In this document: piece after piece, positions 28,391 through 37,205 of the stretch | Position numbering within the stretch: the stretch's first letter is position 1 | How the letters are laid out: each line of letters starts with the position of its first letter | Assembly (NCBI GenBank): GCA_025361645.1 | Contig: JANYKI010000107.1 | Location: 1 to 40,777 of the forward strand | Direction of reading: 5' to 3' | DNA length: 40,777 nucleotides | Source: Methanothrix sp. | GTDB lineage: Archaea; Halobacteriota; Methanosarcinia; Methanotrichales; Methanotrichaceae | Notes under the pieces: generated by a model | Database searches by the model: none | What the model was told of the DNA's origin: nothing | The model's input: the letters and a program-made list of their open reading frames with translations, nothing else | Translations under genes and position numbers: made by a program

Positions 28391-28422
28391 AAATCCAGGA
28401 AAGCGATATATTTCCTGGATTT
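28391..28422. terminator. Perfect 12-bp stem / 8-nt loop hairpin downstream of the acetate-CoA ligase gene
   Basis: AAATCCAGGAAA gcgatata TTTCCTGGATTT, 29 nt beyond the stop of the minus-strand gene. Confidence 0.5.
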
Positions 28423-28450
28423 GCCCAATCTTTACTTCCTGGATATCGTC

Positions 28451-30517
28451 CTAGGACTTCTCTTTCGCGACTCTCTTCTGGTGGCGGTACATAATGCCCA
28501 GAGCGTCCGCAACCTGTTCGGGCGTGCCAAAGACAGGAATGCCGGCATTTTCCATTTTAATGACATCTGTTTGGGCAAACTCCTTTCCCGCCACGCAGGC
28601 GATGATGGGCTTGCCCTGGTAATCGATATTCTTGAGAGTATCCACGTAGCTGCCCAGGATCTCCGCCTGCAAGACGACGATAAAGCTGCCCACGTCCTGG
28701 CTATCCACACCGATCTCAATAGTTTTCTTCACAGTTTCAGCATCCTGGCTGAAGGTGTAGTCCACGGGGTTCATGCCGCAGACATAATCTGGCAGCAGGC
28801 TCTTCAGCCGTTCTTTTAAGGGCGGCTCCAGTTCGGAGAGGCGCATGCCGTTATCGGTGATGGCGTCGGCGGCAATGACGCCCAGGGAGCCCGCATAGGT
28901 TATTATGAATACGCCTTCCCTTGTTGGCAGCGGCTGCTTGGAGATGGCACGGGCTAAGTTGAACATGTGCTCATAATCGCGGGCCCGGATGATCCCGGAC
29001 TGGCGAAAGGCGGCGCTGAAGATCAGATCGTTGCCGGCTAGGGATGCCGTGTGGGAGGCCACCGCCTTTTTGCCGGCATCCGTTCGGCCGGACTTGAGAA
29101 CGACTATGGGCTTTTCCTGAGTGATACGCCGGGCCACATCTATGAAACGCCGCCCGCCTTTCACGGACTCAAGATACATGCAGATGACATTGATGTTCTC
29201 GTCTTTGCTCACCGCCTCCAGAATATCGGTCTCGTTGATGTCCAGCTTGTTGCCGATGGTAGCGATAATGCCGAAATCCATGATATGACGCAGTCCCCAG
29301 AGCATGCCGGCCGCGCACACTCCTGCCTGCGAGACCAGGCCGATATTGCCCATGGATAGAGCATCCACAATGCCTATGGATTGGACCATGCTACAGTGGG
29401 TGTTGATGATGCCTGAGCAGTTGGGGCCGAGCAGCCGCACGCCGTACCTATCGGCGATATCCTTCATCAGCAGCTCAATCTTCTTGCCGTCCTCGCCTAA
29501 TTCCGCGAAGCCGGCCGACTCAACCACGATGTAGCGCACGCCGCACTTGCAGCATTCCTCAACAACATCCGCGGTCACCCCGGCCGAGACGAGGACGATG
29601 GCCACATCCACCGATTTCGGCACGGCGCTGATGCAGGGGTAAGCCTTCAGACCGTGAATTTCGTCGGCCTTGGGATTGATGGGATAGAGCATACCCCGGA
29701 ATTTGTGGCTTACGAGATTGGTAAAGACGTTCCAGCCCAGCTTTCCCGGCGTGCCGGAGGCACCAATGACGGCAATGCTCCGGGGATAAAACAGGTCGTG
29801 CAAGTCCTGTTCGACGGCAGCCTGCGGGGCGGGTCGTGGCTCTCCCAGGATTATGCGAGCATCAACCACCATATAGCCATCCGGATAGAGGAACACGGGA
29901 TTGATATCCATCTCCGAGATGACGGGATTCTTTATGACAAAGTCCGAAATGGCCATCAATAGCTTCTCCAGTGCCTCAATATCGGAAGAGTAGCCGCGAT
30001 ACCCTCGCAAAAGAGCATAGCCTTTGATCTCCTCAATCATATCTTTGGCATCGGAGGCATAGATAGGAATGGAGCGGAAGGAGACATCTTTTAAAACCTC
30101 TACGAAGACTCCGCCCAGACCAAACATCAAGATCGGCCCGAAAGTGGCGTCATTGGCCACTCCCACGATGGCCTCCACCCCCGGCCGGGCCATCTTCTGC
30201 ACCGAGATGCCCGCGACCTTTTTGTCCAGGAATGCCTGGGTGATTTCCCGATAGGCGGCTCTCACTTCGTCGGCGTCCCTTAAATTTAGCTTAACTCCGC
30301 CTGCATCGGATTTGTGGACTACATCCAAAGAGAGCACCTTCATGGCCACGGGAGCGGCCAGGGATTGGAATATCTCTACAGCTTCGTCCTCTGACTTTGC
30401 TACCCCGGCTCCGGTGGTGGTGATGCCCAGGCTTTCCAGAACGGCTTTGCTCTCATGCTCCATCAGGTAGGTTCTTCCTTCGGCCAATGCCCTATCAATA
30501 ACTTCTTGCTTTGCCAT
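28451..30517 (-). CDS. Acetate--CoA ligase (ADP-forming), fused β(ATP-grasp)-α(CoA-binding) subunits
   Basis: ATP-grasp-like N-terminus (VAMKVLSLDVVHKSDAGGVKLNL), CoA-binding (LFYPRSIAVIGASGTPGKLGWNVFTNL), ligase domain (LLGPNCSGIIN, VSQAGVCAAGML). Confidence 0.9.
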   Translation of the reverse strand: MAKQEVIDRALAEGRTYLMEHESKAVLESLGITTTGAGVAKSEDEAVEIFQSLAAPVAMKVLSLDVVHKSDAGGVKLNLRDADEVRAAYREITQAFLDKKVAGISVQKMARPGVEAIVGVANDATFGPILMFGLGGVFVEVLKDVSFRSIPIYASDAKDMIEEIKGYALLRGYRGYSSDIEALEKLLMAISDFVIKNPVISEMDINPVFLYPDGYMVVDARIILGEPRPAPQAAVEQDLHDLFYPRSIAVIGASGTPGKLGWNVFTNLVSHKFRGMLYPINPKADEIHGLKAYPCISAVPKSVDVAIVLVSAGVTADVVEECCKCGVRYIVVESAGFAELGEDGKKIELLMKDIADRYGVRLLGPNCSGIINTHCSMVQSIGIVDALSMGNIGLVSQAGVCAAGMLWGLRHIMDFGIIATIGNKLDINETDILEAVSKDENINVICMYLESVKGGRRFIDVARRITQEKPIVVLKSGRTDAGKKAVASHTASLAGNDLIFSAAFRQSGIIRARDYEHMFNLARAISKQPLPTREGVFIITYAGSLGVIAADAITDNGMRLSELEPPLKERLKSLLPDYVCGMNPVDYTFSQDAETVKKTIEIGVDSQDVGSFIVVLQAEILGSYVDTLKNIDYQGKPIIACVAGKEFAQTDVIKMENAGIPVFGTPEQVADALGIMYRHQKRVAKEKS

Positions 30518-30732
30518 TTTGACCCCATAATTGCATGTTCTCGATTGCAGCTATGCATTTGTTTAGCAGGGTTTTGTCCTTAAAAAGCTTGCCCGACTTG
30601 TGGCTTTGCATGTAAAGTCAGTTCTGCAAATCAGGTCTCGCGTCTGCAAATAAAGTATCTTAATGTAAAAGAAACGATCCATGGAATTATCGCAATCTGT
30701 ACCCGCAAAGCAAAACTTTATCTTGTTGGGGT

Positions 30733-30785
30733 ACAGGGGTAGAGAAGACCCCAGACTTCAGGCTGGGGATGAATCGTACCCCTGT
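30733..30785. repeat. Nested hairpin upstream of tnpB (probable IS200/IS605-type left-end structure)
   Basis: ACAGGGGTA (30733-30741)/TACCCCTGT (30777-30785) enclosing CCCCAG (30749-30754)/CTGGGG (30763-30768). Confidence 0.6.
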
Positions 30786-30849
30786 CATGATTACTTTCGC
30801 TGCGCACTAATTGACTTAATATAGCATGGAACGACCACATTAAGTTAAT

Positions 30850-31749
30850 ATGAAAACGGCCTACAAGTTCCGGCTATACCCAAACAGGCAACAAGAAGCA
30901 CAATTGGCCTTAACGCTGGATACCTGCAGGCATCTTTGGAATAAAGCACTTGCGGATCGCAAAAATGCCTGGGAAAGCGAAGGCATAACCCGATCTTACG
31001 AAGATCAGGCAGCTTTGCTGGTCTTTGAGAAACAGTCTAATCCATACCTCAATGCCGTCCATTCTCAGGTCGAACAGGATGTCTTGAGGAGGCTTCAGAA
31101 ATCTTTTGATAACTTCTTTCGAAGAGTTCGCGAAGGGGCTCGAAAAAAAGGCTACCCCCGGTTCAAGTCCATTAACCGTTATAGCTCGATTACCTATCCA
31201 CAGTCAGGGTTCAAATTGAACGGCTCTCGACTGATACTCTCAAAAATTTCCGGCGGCATTAGAACCTTTGTGCATAGGCCGATTGTGGGCAGGATCAAAA
31301 CCTGTTCCATCAAGCGAGATAAGACAAATTCATGGTATGTCATATTTACGACCGAGCTTGAGAATCCAACCAAGCTGAAGCCCAAGACCACGATCGGAGT
31401 AGACCTTGGCATCACTCATGCAGCCGTAACTTCGGACGGTCAGTACTTCGACTATCCAAAGTACCATATTCAGGATGTCTCATGGGGAAAGCTAATACGC
31501 TTCACGGTGAGCAAGGCTGAAAGAGCTGGCAAAACCGTGGTATTGGTTAATCCCTATAACACTAGCCAGAGATGTTCCGCTTGTGGCGAGATCGTGTCCA
31601 AGAAGCTAAAAGATAGGGTGCATATCTGCTCTCGGTGTGGTCTAATAATTTGTAGAGATCTCAACGCAAGCATGGGAATCAGAACCCTCGGACTGAGGGG
31701 GATAGCCTGTGGAGAACCGACCTCCGGCTTTGGCCTATGCCCAAAGTAA
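30850..31749 (+). pseudogene. tnpB: IS200/IS605-family TnpB/OrfB with internal deletion and probable C-terminal frameshift
   Basis: MKTAYKFRLYPNRQQEAQLALTLDTCRHLWNKALADR; RuvC-I GVDLGITH; CSACG...CSRCG zinc ribbon; RDLNAS RuvC-III. The segment bearing the RuvC-II (E-D-L-N) motif is missing. Confidence 0.85.
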
Positions 31750-31773
31750 GCGTCGGTTCGTCGAAGCAGGAAG

Positions 31774-31793
31774 CCCCATCCTTTAGGGTGGGG
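31774..31793. repeat. Right-end hairpin of the IS605-type element / reRNA-like region
   Basis: CCCCATCC ttta GGGTGGGG in the GAAGCCCCATCCTTTAGGGTGGGGAGGAAGTCAC context common at IS605-type right ends. Confidence 0.6.
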
Positions 31794-31890
31794 AGGAAGT
31801 CACAAAACGGCACAACCTCGTGTCTCGTCAACTATTTAATGTCGGATAAAGGCGAGATAGTTTTACCATGGCATCCTTAGTTGTGAAATG

Positions 31891-32169
31891 CTATCGATAT
31901 AGTTGAGCTCGACAACCTTGTCGGCTAATAACCTCAAAGAATCGCTTCTTGACGCGGTCAATTTTTCTCATGCTTATTTGTAGCACGCGGGCGATCTCTT
32001 CATTAGTCGAACGTCCTGTCTGGTACTCGCCTTCATCGCACCCAAGCAGAATCAGTGCGTTGAGAAATTTTTGTGATTTTTGGTTGCCCTTGGATGTAAG
32101 CTCGCTAAGAGTTTTCCGCTCGTCTTCAGAAAGCGTCACAATGTACTTCTTCATATTCTGACGAGACAC
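31891..32169 (-). pseudogene. IS630-like transposase N-terminal fragment (HTH)
   Basis: MKKYIVTLSEDERKTLSELTSKGNQKSQKFLNALILLGCDEG...STNEEIARVLQISMRKIDRVKKRFFE resembles IS630 N-termini; no DDE catalytic domain follows. Confidence 0.65.
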
Positions 32170-32262
32170 TAGAGCTGTCTTCGAGCTGCTAGTCTAGCAC
32201 ATGACATTCGCACGAGTGCCAAAGGGGAAGAGTTATATTAGGGAATTCGTTTATCACCTTTC

Positions 32263-32739
32263 ATGAAACGTTTAATTTCTACTGTTGTGGTGCTCATTCT
32301 CTCGTTATCCGCATCATGCGCAGTGGACTTAAATAACCTGCAAAGTTACGTAGATTTATACAATAACAAAATCGAAGATGCTCCAATAGTTCTTAGGGGT
32401 ATGCTAGGTTCCGAGAACGTGGACTTCACGATACTCTTGAATAACAGCAGTACCTTGAGATGGGGAATGAAGATGGAGAACGCCAAGATCGTCATGTCCG
32501 CTTACGGCGGTCTGGAGAACCCTACAATAGAAGCTTATACCACAGAGAGTGCCATAAATAAAGTGCTGGACGCCGAGGATCCTGTGGCAGCATACCAGGA
32601 GGCCGAAAAGTCTGGCCTGATGAGAATAGAAGGCAAGACCGTCGGAGCAAAGATGAAAATAGCGGTAGCTTTGTCCTTGGGAGGAGCAGTCAAGCCTTTT
32701 CTTAGCTCACTAAGGTCTACCCCACATTCCGCACTTTGA
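32263..32739 (+). CDS. Secreted hypothetical protein
   Basis: Signal peptide MKRLISTVVVLILSLSASCAVD; 158 aa. Confidence 0.65.
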   Translation: MKRLISTVVVLILSLSASCAVDLNNLQSYVDLYNNKIEDAPIVLRGMLGSENVDFTILLNNSSTLRWGMKMENAKIVMSAYGGLENPTIEAYTTESAINKVLDAEDPVAAYQEAEKSGLMRIEGKTVGAKMKIAVALSLGGAVKPFLSSLRSTPHSAL

Positions 32740-32792
32740 CTTCCTATCTCGAAGCTAACCTGAACAAATTGCGTCCGCCAGAGTTCCCTCCA

Positions 32793-33128
32793 CTAGTGGT
32801 AGAATTGTCTGAAAGGCTTTCTGTACTCATCTAAGAACTCGTATTTTATTACCATCTTATCTGGCATAATTTGAATCTCTCTTACCGACTGGGTGAAGAG
32901 GTACCAGATAAAACCTCTGTCAGGGAGCCTGTACCGATCCGGCAAGGTAGTAGTAAACTCAGATTCGCCCATGATATAAGTCCTGAGCAGCTCGCTTCCT
33001 GAGGCAAAGAGGAAGGGAAAGCTTACGTTTTCAATCTCACGCTGGCAGTAGCCCTGCAGACGCAGGCGCTGGGCCAGGAACTCCAGGTAATCTTCTTTGG
33101 TTACTACCAGCTCTTTGTACTCGCTCAT
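32793..33128 (-). CDS. Hypothetical protein
   Basis: MSEYKELVVTKEDYLEFLAQRLRLQGYCQREIENV...; ORF 32793..33137 with later Met preferred. Confidence 0.65.
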   Translation of the reverse strand: MSEYKELVVTKEDYLEFLAQRLRLQGYCQREIENVSFPFLFASGSELLRTYIMGESEFTTTLPDRYRLPDRGFIWYLFTQSVREIQIMPDKMVIKYEFLDEYRKPFRQFYH

Positions 33129-33196
33129 TGCAATCACACGCGATAAACTGGCAGAGGGTGAGATAAAAGTTATCGTCGGTAAATCTCATCATTTAT

Positions 33197-33847
33197 TCAC
33201 AAGATCAGCTTTCTTGCCAGGCATAGCTCAGCCAGGCTCATCTGTCCGGGAGCCGTGCTCTGTGTGACAAAGCAGTAGGTAAGAGCGGAGCCATAGAGGG
33301 GAGCTACGACGCGCAGATGCCTGCCCATCCGACCCATGGCGATCATGCAAAGAGGCGTATCTGCATCCAGCAAAAACTGCAAGATCCTTAAATTATCGTG
33401 GAGGCTTTTGGGCGTCACGGCGATCTTGGCAATGGCAGCTTTTGTCTTCTTCATCTCCTCGTAGATGCCGGTCAGCTGCAAATCATCCGGCATGCCCTGG
33501 AAGTCGTGATAGGAAACGATCACCGGTTTCATCATTCTGGCAATGGCATTATCTCTTTGATCCGCTAAGAGCTCCACATCCACGTAGTCGGCATAGTAGG
33601 CAGCCTTGATGAGCAGATCGATTCTCTCTCTTTCGCTGCCCTGAAACATTCCCCCCTCCGTCCTGAGACGAGCCGTGGCGATGATCGGCTTGGCGGTGGC
33701 CTTTCGCACAGCCTTTATGGTTTGAAGAGGATCATCCGGGCCGAGCAGGTCCAGTCGCAGTTCGATCAGATCTGCGTCGCCCGTGGCCTGAACATCTTTT
33801 TCAGCATCCTTTCCCAAGACGGCTACTATGCGCGACTTGTAATTCAT
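33197..33847 (-). CDS. aroD: 3-dehydroquinate dehydratase, type I
   Basis: DLIELRLDLLGP, PIIATARLRTEGGMFQGSERERIDLL, VIVSYHDF, KIAVTPKS; start at MNYKSRIVAVLG. Confidence 0.92.
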   Translation of the reverse strand: MNYKSRIVAVLGKDAEKDVQATGDADLIELRLDLLGPDDPLQTIKAVRKATAKPIIATARLRTEGGMFQGSERERIDLLIKAAYYADYVDVELLADQRDNAIARMMKPVIVSYHDFQGMPDDLQLTGIYEEMKKTKAAIAKIAVTPKSLHDNLRILQFLLDADTPLCMIAMGRMGRHLRVVAPLYGSALTYCFVTQSTAPGQMSLAELCLARKLIL

Positions 33848-33851
33848 GATT

Positions 33852-34973
33852 TTATTGCTCCACAATGCTCTCCTCAATCTTCATGCCGAAATGGCGGGCC
33901 ATCTCTTCCAGATGCACCAGCACCTCGTTCCCGGCTTTCAGATCGGTCACCGGTCTGAGTATGCCGTCGGAGCCGACCAGCTTTATGGTCTCGGCATTTT
34001 GCAAGAGAGTGCTTATCCTCTGCCCATTGGCCTCCGCCTCGATGAGGATCATGGGCCTCTTCTCGATCTTGGCGCGGCCAACTATGGCCGTTCTGGCCAG
34101 GCCATCCTTGCTGACGATGGTAACCTCATCACCCGATTTTAGCTCGGAGAGGTAGCGCGTCTTCTCTCCCACTCGAATGTAAGCGTGCACCGCGCCGGCA
34201 TTCACCCGGAAGGGCCGAGCTGCCACGTAGGGGCTCTCTTCAGACTCACTGTGGACCAGGAAGAATCCTTTGGCCTGGGAACCGATGAGCATGCCCTCTC
34301 CAAAAGACATCATGCTGGCCGTGTCCACGCAGACCCGATCGCCCATGCCCACGGCTTTGACCGCAGTCACCGTGGCTGAAACCAGCTCTATCTGGCCTTT
34401 TTCCGACTGCTCGACCACGCCCATGACCCTCTTGATCTCAGAAGGATCATTGCTGTCCAGCAGCACTCCATCGGCCCCCTTTTCCAGTGTGGCCAATGCC
34501 AGGCGCGCCTCCTCCGCCGTCTTGACGCCGCTGATGATCATAACTGGCGCGCCCTGCAGTCCAGCAATCATGTTCTCCAGGGGAATGACCTTCCAGTCCG
34601 TGCCTATGACGAGAAGATAGTCTACAATCCGGCCCATCTCCACGGCGAACTCTTCGTACTTCTTGTTGGCAATGACCACCAAAGCTGCCTTTGTCCCGGA
34701 AACTGTTTTGGCGAGAGCCCCGTCCAGGGAGCTGCTCTGCTCTTTCGGCATAGCCACGGTTCCATCGCCTTCGCCGCCCTTGCCCACAACGAAAATATCC
34801 TCCGTCCCTCTTTCTGCACCAAAGCAGGCCACCTTGATCTTGCCCAGCTCCCTCACGCGTTCGATGTTCTCTCTGTCCACCAGCACGCAATCAAAGCCAG
34901 ACTCGAGAGCGGTGGTGACCATGGGCTTGATCTCCTGCCACGACCCTTCGGCCATGAGCCACTTCTCTTTCAT
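33852..34973 (-). CDS. 3-dehydroquinate synthase II (archaeal type)
   Basis: KEKWLMAEGSWQEIKPMVTTALESGFDCVLVD..., GVLLDSNDPSEIK, ADRVCVDT-like GDRVCVDTASMMSFGEGMLIGSQAKGFFLVHSES. Confidence 0.92.
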   Translation of the reverse strand: MKEKWLMAEGSWQEIKPMVTTALESGFDCVLVDRENIERVRELGKIKVACFGAERGTEDIFVVGKGGEGDGTVAMPKEQSSSLDGALAKTVSGTKAALVVIANKKYEEFAVEMGRIVDYLLVIGTDWKVIPLENMIAGLQGAPVMIISGVKTAEEARLALATLEKGADGVLLDSNDPSEIKRVMGVVEQSEKGQIELVSATVTAVKAVGMGDRVCVDTASMMSFGEGMLIGSQAKGFFLVHSESEESPYVAARPFRVNAGAVHAYIRVGEKTRYLSELKSGDEVTIVSKDGLARTAIVGRAKIEKRPMILIEAEANGQRISTLLQNAETIKLVGSDGILRPVTDLKAGNEVLVHLEEMARHFGMKIEESIVEQ

Positions 34974-35054
34974 GTGTTACACCATAACATACCATTACTA
35001 ATCTCTTTTGCCGGTTAAGCTAAAAAATTTATACCAGGAGAAAAGAATGAGTCT

Positions 35055-35762
35055 ATGGGTAATCGGTTGGTTTATAGCCCTTTAAGCTTGCTTTTTATGC
35101 TCATACTTGCATTCTTGCTCTTTGCCGTGGTGGGCTTTCTATTTCTGGACCTGGCCAGGACGGCCTTCACCAAGATCGGTTTTTCTTGGGGCCAGGCGCT
35201 CTTTGTCCTGCTCGCCTCCCTTTTAGGCAGCAGCATCAATATACCTCTGACCAATTTGCAGTGCAGCACTCCTCTGGTACGGGAGCGGCAGGTTCGGGCC
35301 TTTGGCATCGCTTACCGGGTGCCTGTGGTGGATATCGTGAGCTGCCATACCCTGCTGGCTGTCAACGTGGGCGGAGCGGTGATACCGGCACTCATCTCCA
35401 CGGCGCTGATCTACCGGTTCCCTGAATCTCTGAATTATGCCTTTGTCGCCATCGCAATCGTAGCCATTTTAACCAACCTTGTAGCCAGACCGGTGCAGGG
35501 TTTGGGAATTGTCACTCCTGCCCTTCTTCCACCCCTGGGTGCGGCAATAGCCGCGATCCTCCTGGTCTATGTAGGGGGAGCCCCGCATGATCTCATCTTT
35601 CTCATCGCCTATGTGAGTGGAACTTTGGGTACGCTCCTTGGCGCAGATATCCTGAACCTGAACAAGATTCGGGATCTTGGGGCGCCCGTAGCCAGCATAG
35701 GCGGAGCCGGAACCTTTGATGGTGTCTTTCTATCCGGCCTGATCGCGGTGCTCCTTGTATGA
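35055..35762 (+). CDS. DUF1614 family membrane protein
   Basis: Multi-TM; LLASLLGSSINIPLTNLQ, LLAVNVGGAVIPALISTALI, VGGAGTFDGVFLSGLIAVLL. Confidence 0.8.
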   Translation: MGNRLVYSPLSLLFMLILAFLLFAVVGFLFLDLARTAFTKIGFSWGQALFVLLASLLGSSINIPLTNLQCSTPLVRERQVRAFGIAYRVPVVDIVSCHTLLAVNVGGAVIPALISTALIYRFPESLNYAFVAIAIVAILTNLVARPVQGLGIVTPALLPPLGAAIAAILLVYVGGAPHDLIFLIAYVSGTLGTLLGADILNLNKIRDLGAPVASIGGAGTFDGVFLSGLIAVLLV

Positions 35763-35830
35763 GCGAAAAGACAGGGGTGAAATGGAACGAATGGAAAAGA
35801 GCTTTAAGATAAACGCTAAGTGGCTTAAGC

Positions 35831-37090
35831 ATGAGCTTTAGGGGTTTCCTCGCGAATCTAAAGAAGGACGGACTGCTAAAAGAGGTGCATGAATCCGTAT
35901 CTCCCGTGCTCGAGGTTACGGATCGTGCCTGGGGAAAAGGCCCCATATTATTTGATAATGTGGATGGTCATAAGTGCTGCCTGAACATATTGGGAACGCG
36001 CCGTCTACTGGCCAGAGCCCTGGGGATTTCAGCTCAAGATATGGTCTCTCATTTGGCCGGCATCGGCTACGAGGGTCCCGTTCGCGAGGTGAACTCTTCG
36101 CCCTTTATGGAGTGCGTCTCCACGCCCGATCTATCCCGGTTGCCCATTCTCACTCATTTCAAGGGCGACGGCGGCCCTTACATCACCTCAGCAATAGTCG
36201 TAAGCCAGTTTGAGGGAAAACTCAATGCCTGCGTGCACCGGCTCATGGTCTTAGGCAAAGACCGGCTGGCGGTGCGTCTCGTTCCCGGAAGGCATACTCA
36301 TCAGTTCTATCAGGCCGCACAGGCCAAAGGAGAAGAAGTGCCTGTGGCCATTGCCATCGGCGTGGACCCGCTGCTGCTCATGGCCGCTTCCACGCGCGTT
36401 CCCCCGGAGAAGGAGTTTTCCTATGCTGCCGCTCTGCGGGGCTCTCCTGTAGAGCTGGTGCGTCTGGAGAACGGCGTTCTCGCTCCCCATGCCGAGATCG
36501 TGCTGGAGGGCTACATCACCGGCCAAAAGGCCAGCGAGGGGCCTTTCGTGGACATCACCGGCACCTCTGATCTTGTCCGGCAGGAGCCCGTTATCCGGCT
36601 CACCAGGATGATGACCTGCGAAGATCCCATCTACCACGGGCTCTTGCCAGGGGGAGGCGAGCACAAGATGCTCATGGGCGTGCCCTACGAGCCGCTGATT
36701 TACAAAGCAGCTTCAAAGGTTGCAAAGGTCAAGAACGTCATCCTGACGGATGGCGGATGCAATTACTTCCACGCCGTGGTGCAGATCGAGAAGGAGACGG
36801 AAGAGGATGCGAGAAGGGTCATCGAGGCGGCCTTCCAGGCGCACGGCTCGCTTAAGCACGTCCTGGTGGTCGATACGGACATAGACATCTACGACCCGTG
36901 CGACCTGGAGTTTGCCATTGCCACGCGCATGCGAGCCGATGAGGATCTCGTCATCCACCCCAATGTGCGGGGCAGCACCCTTGATCCCAGGAGCGTGAAT
37001 GGGATCACGACCAAGGTGGGAGTAGACGCCACAGCCCGACTGGACAAGCTATGGAAGTTTCAGAGGGTCACACCCCCGGGGCAGGGCTAA
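35831..37090 (+). CDS. UbiD family decarboxylase (possibly anhydromevalonate phosphate decarboxylase)
   Basis: UbiD motifs GGPYITSAIVVSQ, PVAIAIGVDPLLLMAAS, GLLPGGGEHKMLMG, NVILTDGGCNYFHAVVQIEK. Confidence 0.88.
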   Translation: MSFRGFLANLKKDGLLKEVHESVSPVLEVTDRAWGKGPILFDNVDGHKCCLNILGTRRLLARALGISAQDMVSHLAGIGYEGPVREVNSSPFMECVSTPDLSRLPILTHFKGDGGPYITSAIVVSQFEGKLNACVHRLMVLGKDRLAVRLVPGRHTHQFYQAAQAKGEEVPVAIAIGVDPLLLMAASTRVPPEKEFSYAAALRGSPVELVRLENGVLAPHAEIVLEGYITGQKASEGPFVDITGTSDLVRQEPVIRLTRMMTCEDPIYHGLLPGGGEHKMLMGVPYEPLIYKAASKVAKVKNVILTDGGCNYFHAVVQIEKETEEDARRVIEAAFQAHGSLKHVLVVDTDIDIYDPCDLEFAIATRMRADEDLVIHPNVRGSTLDPRSVNGITTKVGVDATARLDKLWKFQRVTPPGQG

Positions 37091-37109
37091 AGCCCCTTTG
37101 CTTTTCAGT

Positions 37110-37205
37110 TCAAATCTCCAGGTAGAGGCGTATACTAAAGACGACGCCCACCGCCAGGATTACTGAAAGCATAAGGGCCAGGATCTGTAACATAATCTCG
37201 CTCAT
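37110..37205 (-). CDS. 31-aa single-pass membrane microprotein, ATGA overlap with ftsZ stop
   Basis: ATG at 37205..37203 overlaps the ftsZ TGA (37204..37202); MSEIMLQILALMLSVILAVGVVFSIRLYLEI*. Confidence 0.6.
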   Translation of the reverse strand: MSEIMLQILALMLSVILAVGVVFSIRLYLEI

